Of a DNA stretch of 47,411 bases, positions 9,793 through 21,345 are shown one piece after another (within the stretch, counting starts at the first letter, position 1; every line of letters begins with the position of its first letter). Origin of the DNA: Xanthoparmelia taractica. Taxonomy: Eukaryota; Ascomycota; Lecanoromycetes; Lecanorales; Parmeliaceae. The notes under the pieces were generated by a model. The model was given only the letters and a program-made list of their open reading frames with translations, did not search any database and had not been told where the DNA came from. Made by a program: the position numbers and the translations under genes. The stretch is from contig JANQBS010000282.1 of the NCBI GenBank assembly GCA_033085395.1, positions 1-47,411 of the forward strand, read 5' to 3'.

Positions 9793-11531
9793 TACTAATT
9801 GTTGCGATTCAACAATTCCCACCTCTTTAGTTTACTATTTTGGCTTGGGCTGCAAGGCGTTCGGGGTATCACTCTGGTCATATTTTACAGGGTTAGTCAT
9901 GCGGAAAGTCGTGTGTGGCGGAAGTTCTACGGATCCTCTGTTGGGCCAGGCAGATTATGCGGTATCTGTTTGGCGAAAGAACGCTTTTATTCTTGTATTT
10001 TCTTTAAGAGGTAACGCTGATGTGGGCTTAGAAGTCCGCGAACGTGAATATATACTTCTTCGAAGACTTTGTGACCATCTTCATACCTCATCAATAATCA
10101 ATAGGGATACCTAAAGGAGAGATCCTCCTTGATCAAATGGGCACATTGACTCCATACCCTTACCTGCCTATGTGGAGTCAGGCTGATGCGAAATGATTGC
10201 TGCGGTTGGTTTGAGGAGACTAGCGATTCCATATTAGCTACAGATCCGGACTACAATTTGATGTGGCATATGTTTGATTGGTACTGACCGCGAAATTCTC
10301 TTACTCCATGCACATCTCCACGCTTTATCTCTCTTGACTCTATTCTCACAACAAACCGATCGCATGCTAGCACGGAGATCAGAGAGGCATGAGACTCTAT
10401 GCTTAGGTCTGTCCTGGCCTCTAGGTGCAGCAACAGCTTTACCGCCAGCTGCAAACATCGCCTCCAGTCGATCTACGGCTTATGTCGAACTAAGGACTTA
10501 AAAGCTTCCAGTATCCCACAGACGGTCTACTTCTAATGCCTTGGGAAGCATCGATAAAATGGCCTCTACCCTCGGTACTCTCGTGCAAGACTTCACTTGG
10601 ACGCTCGTAACCACGATGCCTTTGTGGACTAAGCGTGGCGCCATCGCATGCCTCTATAAGATCTATTACACCTTGGACGTATCCTGTGGTCTTTTCCATC
10701 GTTTCGCTAGCTGGATCCCATGAAGTCTGGCACCTTAGCCAGAAATGCGAGGTTCTTCTGCCATCGTGCATCTGTTCCTATTTTTGTGCATGGATGACGT
10801 TGTTAGCGAGAGCGAACTGACGTTTTCCTGATCAACAGAGTGTGAAACTACAATAGGAAGGTTTGATGAAAGGTCGATGGAGGGTTGGAGGCTGTGAGTG
10901 GCTTTCGAGGGGGATATGAGACTCTAACTCGAAATGCTTTCGCTTGACTCGCGCTCATGAAAGAATTGGTTGATACGGAGTAAATCCAACCCTATAGGGC
11001 TTCTGCACCAAGATCTCGGATAACGCCCCACCGGAAAGGTTGCCTGGACGATACGCTTATATCTCAATCGGAGCTGTGCCTAGGGTCCCTATAAGGAAAG
11101 GTTCTGGGGTCTTTCGTTGCGGGGCTTCCTTCCGAACATAGGGTTAGGATTTCACTAGCGCTGTCCAGGACTTTCGGTGTCAACCTCCGTAATAACACCA
11201 TTATTTGCACCCATTGGCATCCCCACGAGGTAGCTACACCACTATGTCTCCATCGATCACGCAATTCAGCAATGCTGGCTTGTAATTGTGGTCGCTCAAT
11301 ATCTTCCCATGCCAGTAATAGTCTTTTGAAAGCAACGTGGGAAGGAACGTCGGTTCGATATAGCTTCATAATCGGAAACCAAGAAGAGACCTATAGAAGA
11401 TTCTGATAGCTTAAAGTAAAGAACTCCACGATATTCAGGCTCCTGGTACCACCATTACTCCTGATATTCTTCAAGGTCACGTGCATTATCCTTGAAACCC
11501 CGCCGCAAAACCATCCAATCCACATCTACCA
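9793..11531. other. Intergenic between VAC8 and CSL4
   Basis: About 1.7 kb. The first few hundred bases are probably VAC8 3' UTR. Frames at 10490-10771 (minus, 93 codons), 9779-10114 (plus, 111 codons) and 11064-11369 (minus, 101 codons) are the longest. None has a recognisable domain; the last could be a small lineage-specific protein, but there is no supporting motif. Confidence 0.4.
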
Positions 11532-12322
11532 ATGGACACTACGAGCACTCTTCCCCCACTCGCATATCCAGGCCTTCCCCTCGGTTCCTCCACAGCCTAC
11601 ATCCCCGGCCCAGGCACACACCTCCACGCCCCTTCATCCATAATCCATGCCTCCATTGCCGGCCGCCCTATCCTCACCCCCGCCAAATCCACCCAAACCA
11701 ACTCCAAAAAGCCAGACACCTCCAAACCCACAATCTCCATACCTCGCCTGCTTCCCTCGCCAACCCACGCATCCCTACCGTCGGCAAACGTCACCAACAC
11801 GAATACGTTGCCGAGAGTGGGTAGCGTGGTACTGTGTCGGGTCGTTAGGGTCAGGACGAGGCAGGTCGATGTTGTCATACTGGCCGTGGGGAGGGAAGAT
11901 GGAGCGGGGGAAGACGTGTGCGGGGATGAGTGGCAGGCTGTGGTTCGGAAGGAGGATGTGAGGGCTACGGAGAAGGAGAAGGTGGTTTGTGGGGAGGGGT
12001 TCAGGGCCGGGGATGTGGTTAGGGGCGTGGTGGTGAGTGCATCCTAAACGTTGAGAGTTTCTTGGTATTGGACTGTGCATTCCGTGAGCTGTGATGCGGA
12101 GAGGGGGTTGGCTATTTAAAGATCCGCGTTCTATGGCTGACCGCTCTACAGATCAGTCTTGGAGACCAGTCAAACTACTATCTTTCTACGGCGAGAAACG
12201 AGCTAGGCGTCATCATGGCGAAGAGCGAGGCGGGGAATACGATGGTTCCTATCAGCTGGAAAGAGTTTAGGGATCCGATTACTGGAGAGAGGGAGAGTAG
12301 GAAGGTCGCGAAGCCATTTTGA
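11532..12322 (+). CDS. CSL4: Csl4, exosome complex cap subunit
   Basis: Two exons, 11532-12032 and 12152-12322, give 672 nt and 223 aa; the 119-bp intron has a strong donor (GTGAGT) and sits in phase 0. The N-terminal motif YPGLPLGSS then YIPGPGTHLH is the exosome-binding N-terminal domain of Csl4 (residues about 12-50). The middle (LPRVGSVVLCRVVRVRTRQV, about residues 92-165) is the S1/OB RNA-binding domain. The second exon (SNYYLSTARNELGVIMAKSE, then WKEFRDP) is the conserved C-terminal part. Csl4 is one of three cap proteins on the nine-subunit core of the RNA exosome in nucleus and cytoplasm. Without the intron the first frame runs into a stop after only three extra codons, so the splice is well supported. 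BNA1 lies downstream in convergent orientation. Confidence 0.95.
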
Positions 12323-13315
12323 GGAGAGCAGGGAGTCGGTAGACGGGAGTGATTGGTCTAGTGTTGCAGAGAGTTGATTGCCTACTCTACAGAGCAGAGC
12401 ACGAAAGTGGAGAGCGATCTTTCGGCTTTCAGTTTGACATGAGCACGGTGCGTGGTTCTGATAGTTTCTATGGGCTAGTCTTGAGGTGTACGAGCTAATC
12501 GTACTTTAGGATATCACTGTAGATAAAACATTCTGGACCAATTCCGCAAGCCCTCGGGCTCAAGTGGCAGAGTTGCCTGTCATTTTCTTTGCTTACTCCT
12601 CTTTCCCTTGCCGTGTTGGCCTGCAGCTTTGTCACTTCCAGCTCTTCCTTTCGCTGAACTCATGCATCCACAGTCAGCATTGTATCGATCCTTTCCCGCA
12701 GTAGTGTGCCGAGTCTTTTTGAGGGTGTCGAGAAAGTGGCGATTGGTAGCTTTACGCAGGTCAGACCATCAACTCACGCGTATCACGAGGTAATGCTGGA
12801 ATGACGTGGCCGCTTCTTTACAATAGCAAATACACCACCGATCTAGAAGGAAATCGTGTGCGGCAAAGAAATGACTTTAGCGGTATATCCACGCAAGGAT
12901 ATAGTATGAACAAGAAAAGGGCCGAACAGCCAACACCTAACGGAACGTTGCTTCCCTTATCATAGTTACAATATGCTCCCCCATCTACGAAGCCATGGCA
13001 TGATTGACACTCTTGAAGCGAACTTAGGCATATCCAGTGGACTAATCCCAGCTACTATGCTAGATTCTCTCTTATCTTCCAAACCTAGGCTAATTCGAGC
13101 TAGGTACAGTGAAGTTCTAGTGAAAGGGAGGATGTTAATGGCTCAGACGAACAGCTGCTAATCTCTTTCGACTCGGCGGCCCACTACGAACAAGACGAGT
13201 TTTGCATCGAAGCACGATTTGCCATCTGATCCTCCCGCCGTACCTCAACCGTGGCTCATCCCATCGAGTCGACGAAACCCAATCTGAAAGCCAAGCACCC
13301 TTCACTTCCCATCCC
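12323..13315. other. Convergent spacer between CSL4 and BNA1
   Basis: Holds the 3' ends of two converging genes. Short frames (12608-12793 and 12973-13161, plus strand) are not credible genes. The plus-strand frames at 13202-13768 and 13251-13691 are antisense shadows of BNA1. Confidence 0.5.
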
Positions 13316-14036
13316 TCACGGCTGCACAACTCCACTCGGCACGGTCTCCGCCAACGCCCCACACTTCCCACAAGTCCTACTCGCCTCATCCCCTGTAAAA
13401 TCCACCACGGCGGCCTTAACCTGCGTCCCAAGATCTGTACAATGGAACGCACTCTCATGCACCACTTCGCGGCAAACCTGGCAGTACCAGCGCAGGCGGT
13501 CGAGGCTGCCTTCGGGGCGGGGCTGCTCGAGCACGATGCCGACGGTGGAGGCGAAGCGGATGGGGTTGTGCGGCGTATTGGGGGGCAGAAGGAACATTTC
13601 GCCCTCGCGGATGGGAACGTCGCGGAAGGTGGCGTTGGGGCCGGCGGAGTCGTCGACGACTTTGAGCAGCATGCTGCCACGGTACTGGTAGAACCATTCA
13701 GGGGTCGGGTTAATATGGTAGTCTGTGCGGGCGTTGGGGCCGCCGACGACCTGTGGTGGGGGGGTTAGTGGAGAGGGTCACGTGTGTTTTCTCTGGTGAT
13801 GGGTTTGAAAGGGCAAAGCGGGAAGAGAGTGATACTGCGGGATAGGGGCGGTTGGGAGATCAGACCATGACTGTGACGCCTTCGTTATATACACAGTAGT
13901 TGTTGATTGGGGGCTTAAGGAGGTGGGAATTCTCTTCGAGCCTAAGTTGTATCTGTCAATGGTCAAGTTGCTAGAACGTCTAGGGCTACCCCGGACAGTT
14001 ATACCATTTTGGTAGGTTCAAGGGTGATGAAAGCAT
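13316..14036 (-). CDS. BNA1: 3-hydroxyanthranilate 3,4-dioxygenase
   Basis: Three exons on the minus strand: 14036-14005, 13941-13866, 13750-13316; 543 nt, 180 aa, the normal size for this cupin enzyme. It opens the ring of 3-hydroxyanthranilate with O2 and Fe(II), the step before quinolinate in NAD synthesis from tryptophan (kynurenine pathway), in the cytosol. Visible motifs: NNYCVYNEG, GGPNARTDYHINPTPEWFYQ (substrate and iron site: His of DYH, Glu of PEW), then FLLPPNTPHNPIR with the third metal His. The C-terminus carries paired cysteines (CQVC and CGKC), the rubredoxin-like second metal site found in fungal and bacterial forms. Intron 1 (63 bp, phase 2) splits the Trp codon of PKW; intron 2 is 115 bp. 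Confidence 0.95.
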
Positions 14037-14332
14037 TGTTATGGTTGATGAAGGATGTTTGATGTGATGGAGGTCTTTCTCTGTGCGGCCGGCGGTTGTC
14101 TGAAAGGCTCTAGGAGAAAAAGTGCTATAAAGAAATATCAGACCGACGTTCTTAACACGTTTTATTAAGTCCGATGGGCGTGTCGGTGGGTGGGGCACGA
14201 GGCAAGCAGCCTTACATGCAAGTTCCGTGAAGGAGTCCGGCTTTAAAGCACTCAACGCTGATCATTGCATTTTTAGATACCTTACTTCGTACACCATCAC
14301 GGAAAATCCCGCAAAGAGTGAAACAAGAGACA

Positions 14333-15661
14333 TTAATCTAATCCAAGGGACACCCGAATCTCTCCAGCTACTGAACTCTCGATCGTGAACGTCCGAGTCT
14401 CTTTGATGATCCGCGCTTCGCTGTTCTGGCTCCCACCATCCCATCCTGCCTCGTTCTCGACAGCGGTGATGGTAGCGTCATTATTTTCTGTCCGGGCCAG
14501 CGTGGCCAATTTTTTGCCCTCTTTTCTACTCGCCTTTCCAGAACTGAAACTGGAGAGATTGTGTGAGCCTTCTGGCATTTGTCCCTTGCGCCGGAGTTCA
14601 TCGCTCCGGATAAATCCAGAATCGAGGATCTCGAAGAGTGGCTTGAGATAGAGAAGACAGAACGACACTATACTCATGCATTGAATCATTTGGGTGCAAA
14701 GTGTGACGGGCCAAATGTCAAAGGTCAGGTCGTGAGAGTATCGAGCTCTGTTCCAGTAGACAAGCTTACAAGTTGAGGCGATACAGACCCGGGTTGCTCG
14801 TAAGCAATATAGAAGGGAACACCATTCTGAGGAGCATTTACGTAGCCCGCAGTCCGAACATGAAACCCACGGAGAACTTCCTGAGAAGAGAGGCCTGCAC
14901 TTTTGATATAATCCACACGGGCAGAACGATCAGAGCGAAATTGATCAAGATATTCATGACTTCGACGCAACTCCACCACATAACCTGGACTCTAAATTAG
15001 CGGGCTTTGAACCATATCTTAAAGGCCGGAAGAGGACGATACATACGCGATTGATACAGTGACCTTTGAAGTAGTCCCATGGCGCTGGTGAACGACATTC
15101 GGTACCACTGACTATAACTCCTATGACGGCCCAAAGGATCGTAATGCTCCCAAGGCCGAAAAGTAGGTGCCTGTCCTGCCGAACTGGGGTGATGTTCCAG
15201 ACGAATAGGACCACTGAGAGCTCAGAAAGACACATGCTACTGATATATATTATATTGGCAGAGTAGGTAGACTTTCATCCAGCTCAGTATCGATCCGATT
15301 CGTATAATGGGCAGGCAATCAGCCCACCTTTGAGTAGGCGGATATTTGAGCAGCACTCAGGGCGGTGACATGTTTGCCCAGCCCGTTTGATGTCCGCACG
15401 GTGACAGCAATGGACTGAGCAACACTGAGCAGCTTGATAAGCAAAATCCAAGTTAGCAAAGGATAATGCCCGTGGTGGATTGAGGAATAAGGTCACCAAT
15501 GATGAGAGACTCGAATAGTCATCCGTTTTTATCTAGCGATTAAAGATGACTTTCGTAGCCCCTCGGGCCACCATGCTCAAGATCGATACAATGCATAAAA
15601 ACCATGTAATAATTAGAACAAGGGGAGAGTAATCATCGCTTGTGATGAATGTTCGAGCCAT
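14333..15661 (-). pseudogene. Broken SAT4/rhodopsin-like seven-helix membrane protein
   Basis: The layout matches the large fungal SAT4-type (rhodopsin-like, PTH11-related) integral membrane family. In order on the minus strand: start 15661 with helix 1 (LVLIITWFLCIVSILSMVAR), KTDDY, VAQSIAVTVRTSNGLGKHV, helix 3, then LSVVLFVWNITPVRQDRH, ECRSPAPWDYFKGHCINR, MWWSCVEVMNILINFALIVL and finally CTQMIQCMSIVSFCLLYLKP with a Ser/Lys-rich tail to 14333. Plausible introns join most pieces (donor GTGACC near 15496 with branch point GCTAAC; GTGGGC at about 15331; GTATGT at about 15046). Two lesions remain: TAG at 15533-15535 just before KTDDY, and a stop (14838-14840) plus frame change after FGLRAT that no splice in phase repairs. 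I call it a pseudogene; sequencing error or an unusual intron is the alternative. Confidence 0.65.
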
Positions 15662-16696
15662 GGAGGATGATGGTTGATATCAGAAGATGGGGCTCATTGT
15701 CTATCGAGACTAAGGATCAAAGGACAAGATGACACTCGAGGGAGCAATGCTCTTTGTTATTGACCAGGCCATGGGAGGCATCATAAGGCTTGCGCAGCAT
15801 TGTGCGATAACAGACGACTGCACCGTGAATGTGCAGCCGTGGTCCAAGAGGACGGATTTGAGCTTGTTACGAGCGAATTATGTGTTAAGGTCCGGAAGCA
15901 GGGCTGTCATGTAGTTGCAGCCTACAGTGACTGGATGTGGACTCTGATCTCCGTGCTCCCGGCCAAAGCGCTTGGCTCTTCCTGCCTAGCCACCATTACC
16001 AGAAAGATCTAGTAGCTACCAGCATACAGGTGTTGGATGAAGCACGTTCTGCTGCTCGAATACTTGGGCAAATAGGTAGATGGACAACATCCTGTCCCCT
16101 TGCAAGAACCAGCCCTGCCTTAGTGCCGGGAGGCCCGGGAGTGCTGGGACCGGCGCATCCGTACTATAAGGTAAGTGTCAGGAATGAAAACAATATTCTT
16201 GGTCCCCAATCAGAGCGAAGGGACAATCAGCTCATTTTCGTTATCGGTTCGGACTTTTAGCATCTGCTGAGAGGGGCGACAAGGGTGGCATTTATTGGAA
16301 AGGGTTCTCGCCGGTTGATACTGTACGAAGTAGCTAAGAGTGGGGCGCAAAACATCTCCATCCCTGTGGTTGAATTCTTGTGAGATTATTGGCTACCAGT
16401 CGAGTTTATGCCTCGTTTGCCTTAGATGCAGGTCGTCTTTTTAGGTTGATAAACGCCTCCGGCTGTCATTCTCAGTCAATCATGCGCTAATCTTTGCATG
16501 TCGCAGCATGTATTATGTGAAAAGTCACCCTTCTCCTTATCCGTGGGATTTCGAGCATGGCGTGTCTGCATGTTCCCATCCCGCTTGCGTCTATTTGATC
16601 ATTGATCCTAGCGAGCGGATACTTGTCAATGTCTCTCAGTCCGATCTCGTTCCTTTATTACTTGTGCTTCAATTGACATATCATTCCTGCGATGAT
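15662..16696. other. Upstream region of the permease gene
   Basis: About 1 kb separating two divergent genes. Frames at 15729-16260 on the plus strand lack known motifs. The 16508-16696 segment is in frame with the permease start but contains no membrane or family signature, so I treat it as leader. Confidence 0.4.
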
Positions 16697-18709
16697 ATGG
16701 CCGAGATGGAGCTGCAGGGCGCTCATAAAGCTGTGAATCACCAAGATCATGGGTTTGTGAGAACATTCACGCAGGACAACGATGAGCAGCAGCAGGATGT
16801 GCTCGCTCGCCTAGGGAAGCGGCCAATCTTGAAGGTGTCATCCTTGATCTGGGTTGAAGAAGAACGGTGTGGAGCTGATACTCGTAGCGCAATTTCGGTT
16901 TCATATCGATTGTGGGCTTTACATGTACCATCTTGATCACCTGGGAAGCTGTCTTCATGTAAGAGGGAAATAGCTTCACCAATGCTGCGCTGACGGAGGC
17001 TTCCTCAAGCATATTCGACGTCTCTATTCTCAAGTGCGTGTTGCAGAAGGCGTACTCATCTCTGGCCATAGCTGACTCGGCGATAGCGGAGGGCCCGCAG
17101 GTTTCATATACGGATTTCTCTTTGTCTGGGCAGGAATATTGGCAACTTATGCTTCTTTGGGTGAACTTTCTTCAATGTTGTATCCACCAAGAGCCATTTA
17201 CGACCTGGCCCTAATTTTCCGACAGGGCGCCAACCGCAGGTGGCCAATATCACTGGGTGTCGATGCTTGCTCCACCAACTTCGCAAAAGATTCTCAGCTA
17301 TATAACCGGTACACTCCCTATAGACTGCTCACTCACAGTAACCAATTGACTCGTTGTAGGCTGGTTTACTGTTATCGGCTGGCAAGCATCATTTGCCACA
17401 GCCAACTTTGTCTCAGCAGCACTTATTCAAGGCTTAATTGCCTTGACTCGGCCCGTTTACGACCCTAAGCCCTACCAGCAAATGCTATTGTTCTGGGCAG
17501 TCATGGCTTTCGCCGTATTCATCAACGTGTTGGCTAGTACTGTTTTACCGAAGTTCGAGGGTTTCATATTGTTCCTCCACGTAATTGGATATTTCGCTAT
17601 TCTGCTACCACTGCTTGTTCTTGGAGAGCATCAAGACCCTCACCAAGTCTTTGGCCTCTGGTTGAACCTAGGTAACTTGCCTACCCAAGGGACTTCGTTC
17701 ATGGTCGGCCTCCTTGGACCCGTCTTCATGTTGTTAGATGCCGATGGTGCAGTACATGTAGGTCACTACTAAGGATCGCTGCAATGGTAGCTAACCCTTA
17801 TATCTTTAGATGTCCGAAGAAATTCAAAATGCCCCAACTATAGTCCCTTGGTCGATCCTTTTCAGTATTGTCATAAATGGCGCCTTGGCCCTTTCCATGA
17901 TGATAGCGACTCTCTTTGTGACTGTTGATCTACAATCTTCCCTAAAGTCCCCGACAGGTTATGCGTTCATGGATATATTCGTCCAGGCGACTGGTTCACT
18001 TGCTGGAGCAACGGTAATGGCTTGTATCATTACCGTGATGCAGCTGTTTGCCAATGTTGGCTTGTTGGCGTCATGCTCGCGGATGACTTGGTCTTTTGCA
18101 CGCGATCGAGGCTTGCCGGGCTATAAGACTCTCGTGAAGGTAAAATGATGATTCCAGTCAAACGCCAATGTTAGGTCTAGATGGACAAGTTTCGACCTGA
18201 CCGTATGTGCTTCGCAGGTCAATCCACGAACCTCGATCCCTGTCCCAACAATTGTCGCCACGACCATAATATCCACTCTCCTTTCACTGATAATACTAGG
18301 ATCAACCACAGCTTTTAACAACATCGTATCCATAGCTGTCGCTGGACTGTCGGCGTCGTATGCTCTGGCTATTGGGCTCCTCCTTTGGCGACGCATCACT
18401 GGCGGAATCCGGCATTCTTCCCTCCCGCCGTCGCAGCTCACGAATACGCCCGGGTTTGGGCTGAGCTGGGGCGCTTGGTACATGCCCGGCATTTTGGGAC
18501 CCGCGGTCAACCTATTTGCCATCATCTACGTGCTTATCATTCTGTTCTTCAGCTTCTGGCCGCCCGAGTTGCCGGTCGATTCTGCTAATATGAACTACAC
18601 GATACTGGTTACAGGAGCAGTCCTTGTTTTTAGCGTAGTCTGGTATTATGCATGGGGAAGACGGGACTACAAGGGGCCGGTGATCGATGCTGCCAGTGTT
18701 AGTCATTAG
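16697..18709 (+). CDS. APC-family amino-acid/choline permease (Hnm1/GABA-permease type)
   Basis: Eight exons: 16697-16834, 16888-16958, 17010-17033, 17087-17176, 17226-17308, 17360-17757, 17810-18139, 18218-18709; 1626 nt, 541 aa. About twelve membrane helices. Family landmarks: LARLGKRPILKRNFGFISIV, TWEAVFIIFDVSILNGGPAG, ASLGELSSMAPTAGGQYHWV, WFTVIGWQASFATANFVSAA, DADGAVHMSEEIQNAP and SRMTWSFARDRGLPG. The SMAPT-x-GGQY and GAVHMSEE blocks are typical of fungal choline/amino-acid permeases of the plasma membrane; the substrate cannot be told from sequence. The third exon is only 24 nt yet restores the exact family spacing between TWE and NGGPAG. The acceptor before it is AAG rather than CAG/TAG. 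Introns are 49-78 bp. Confidence 0.92.
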
Positions 18710-19577
18710 AGACTTCGCTCTATGATCGTAGCGTCGACGGCGTTCGTGAGAGCCCGCAGCCATATTTCGAACGTCAAGGGGGCTCAATGGGTGCATTTTT
18801 TGCACGAGAACTCCGGTATGAATGCGATGTGATTTATAAGTAAATGGAAGGGACGGGCAAGATGAGACAAAGGTTACAAGACTACCAAGTGATCACAGCT
18901 TTTTAAAAACTTCCCCCATCAAGCTTCGATGAAATGTCACACAACACTGGAGCTTTCAAACACTCGATGGTCGCACTGCGCGTCATCGAATTTTCTCTCG
19001 TAGAGTGTCGCCGCACTGTAAAGGATAACGTAGTAGAGATTGATGGATTCAATTTCTTATGTTATATGTGCCATCGTGTTTCGTAAACAAAAAAGAGGTG
19101 ACTACGCTTGGGGCGGCACCAGCGGTAGAGAGGCCGGTACTGGTATGCAGGTGGCAGCACCCTTACAAGGCCACATCATCTCTCATCACGTAGCAATGGT
19201 TCCACAATTTGGAGGCTTCAATTTTGCCGTCCCTTGCGATGTACTGCTTTCCTGCGAGATGTCCTTTCCTCCTCCTGTGTGCACTAGAGATATCTAGGGC
19301 CCCATCTGACGAAGTCTCGGGATCCTATGTTTAGCATCCGCCATCGTTGGGCCTGAATATTGAAAACTCTATATCTACTCAAGAATGATAAGCCATGAAT
19401 CAAATAGAGGTACTCTCTGATATCAAGGTATAGTCTCAGTGATAGCACGACGGATATATAGATATAACTAATTGAATACAGTAGCGCGGTGGTGCAATTC
19501 AGATTCCGCTAATTCCGGGTATAAAAACCAAAAAGGCCCCTACATTAGTACAAGTAGAACATAAGTTCTGATCCTCA
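18710..19577. other. Convergent spacer
   Basis: 3' flanks of the permease (plus) and of the protease-like gene (minus). One short frame (19040-19297, plus) has no recognisable feature. I see no repeat or RNA gene. Confidence 0.5.
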
Positions 19578-21345
19578 TTACTCCCGTAATGCACTGCCCG
19601 ATCCACGAAGCCTCGGGGTGCCTGGCATCTCATAAGGTGGAAGGGTTTGTCCTGAATCCCTGTCCAAGGGCATTTCCTGCGGCGGCTGCATATCCGACGC
19701 CATTTCCGACTTCGGATACACCGAATTATCCACCTTTGCCAATGTCCGATACTCTTGGTTTTGCACCCTCGGCAATCGCTCAACTCGCCTTCGCTTCTGG
19801 AAGAAGAACAAGCCCGTGCATATAGCAATAATGGCCAGGCCCCCGATGACCGCGCCAGCGATCGCGCCTTTAGGGGTGCTAGAGCTGGTTTTCGGTGTTG
19901 GTATTAAGGTTGGACGTGAAAAAACGGAGGGCGAGGGCTGTAATGTCGGCGAGGAAGCTAGGGTGTTGCAGGCGGGCGGACCGATGGCGACGAGATTCGA
20001 GGTGGTGGATTGTCGGCTTTGCGACAGCGTGAATTGTTGCTTGTCGTTGTCGACTATAAGATATACGGAGCTGAGGAACGGCAGACCAAAGAGTGGCATA
20101 TCGTTCGTGTTGACGCCTTGGAGACTGTTGATCAAGACTTCAACTATCGTGGAGTTAGATGGATATTCTTGTCCCTCCGAATTGATTTCGATGTCGGGAA
20201 CAACGAGTTGATGGTTGGGAATTGTGATTTCGAGACCCGGGTAAACTGAGAAAGTGAGGCTGCCGCCATATCTAGGATTTACGTTAGTGAGCTTGACGAC
20301 TGAGGAGACTTGGAGCTCGGCTTACGCTCCGTCCGCGGGGATTATCATGCCCCACAAATTAATCGGGCTTACAGAACGTCCTGTTTCAGCTACTCCAGTG
20401 ACATTTGTAAAGGCCCACCAGATTTCTTCAGACAGCGAGATGGGACTGAAGGAGGGTTCGATACAGGCTCTCATAGCTGAGCCCCGTGATTCCCCGATAA
20501 TGCTAACATTTGAGCCATTTTTCAGATTCATATTGATATCCGTGACAGAAATGACAAGGCCGCTTGGGCAGGAGTCTTCCACAGCAAATGGTAGCGTAAT
20601 GTTATTGCCCGTGATCTTTGCCGAGTCATAGCCGCCGAGAATCAAGCTTCCGTCCGTCTGGGATGAACTCTGGGCACCGGTCCATCCCTGAAAAATGGAG
20701 AAGGTCTTGGACATTATAGCTCCAGCTGAGATAAGAGAATTCAACAAGGTCGAGTTGCGCCCTAGTCCTAGGGTGTTCTGAGAGTCGGTTTCCGAGCCTC
20801 GAAAAATTCCTAAGGGAAACTTTGGGACTGATAGCGTAGTATTCACGAGCAAAGTATCACTTCCCCATATGTCGTCATGCTGATCTGACGTCCCCTGGTC
20901 CGCTGTCCTTAATGCGGGAAAATCTGCTGGAGACCAGGTGGTCGAACTCCCCTCGTCGAACAGGCCACCGTATTGGTTGGAGCACCGCAACCTTGTATTA
21001 TTAACACTGCAGCCGGGGACGGTACCGTCATTGAGATACGTGTTGTTGAGTCTCCTAGATTGATCAGATGAATCATTCCGAGCTGGGTATCTTTGGCGCA
21101 AAGGGTACACACGGAGCAAGTATAAAGGCAAAACGCTGCCAGGGAGTTCCAAGGGACACGGCAACACCCCTCCTTAATGTACCGTCGCTTAAAGTGACGT
21201 TACGGATGGGGTAGTGGATCGGAATGGAGTTTTGCGGAGTACAGGAAGGAAGGGAGATAGCGGCAGACGAAGTCGCGAACGATGGCGGAAACAAGGAAGG
21301 AGCCAACCAAAGTAACGGCCATGTCTGCCATCGCGATAATCGCAT
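19578..21345 (-). CDS. Membrane-anchored aspartic-protease-fold protein without catalytic motifs
   Basis: Three exons on the minus strand: 21345-21113, 21054-20326, 20271-19578; 1656 nt, 551 aa. A signal peptide (about residues 1-27) precedes the first protease-like strand VAVSLGTPWQRFAFILAPRL, where active pepsin-family enzymes carry DTG. The body has family-like pieces: NTLGLGRNSTLLNSLISAG, then SLILGGYDSAKITG, and MPLFGLPFLSSVYLIVDNDK. There are many N-glycosylation sequons. A Ser/Thr/Pro stalk leads to a single membrane helix (about 456-478, GAIAGAVIGGLAIIAICTGL), an RRR stop-transfer and a cytosolic tail ending in TLPPYEM and Arg-rich residues. Neither catalytic Asp-Thr/Ser-Gly motif is present, so I infer a non-catalytic peptidase A1 homologue at the cell surface or in the secretory pathway. 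Start 21345 is the Met at the hydrophobic leader. Confidence 0.85.

Noticed and set aside
13202..13768. Long plus-strand frames opposite BNA1 (188 and 146 codons)
   Set aside because: They are antisense shadows of a well-conserved enzyme whose codon pattern opens the opposite frames; no motif or start context supports them.
14838..14852. 15-bp GTAAAT...CAG segment as an intron repairing the SAT4-like gene
   Set aside because: Far below any workable intron length and the phase would still be wrong.
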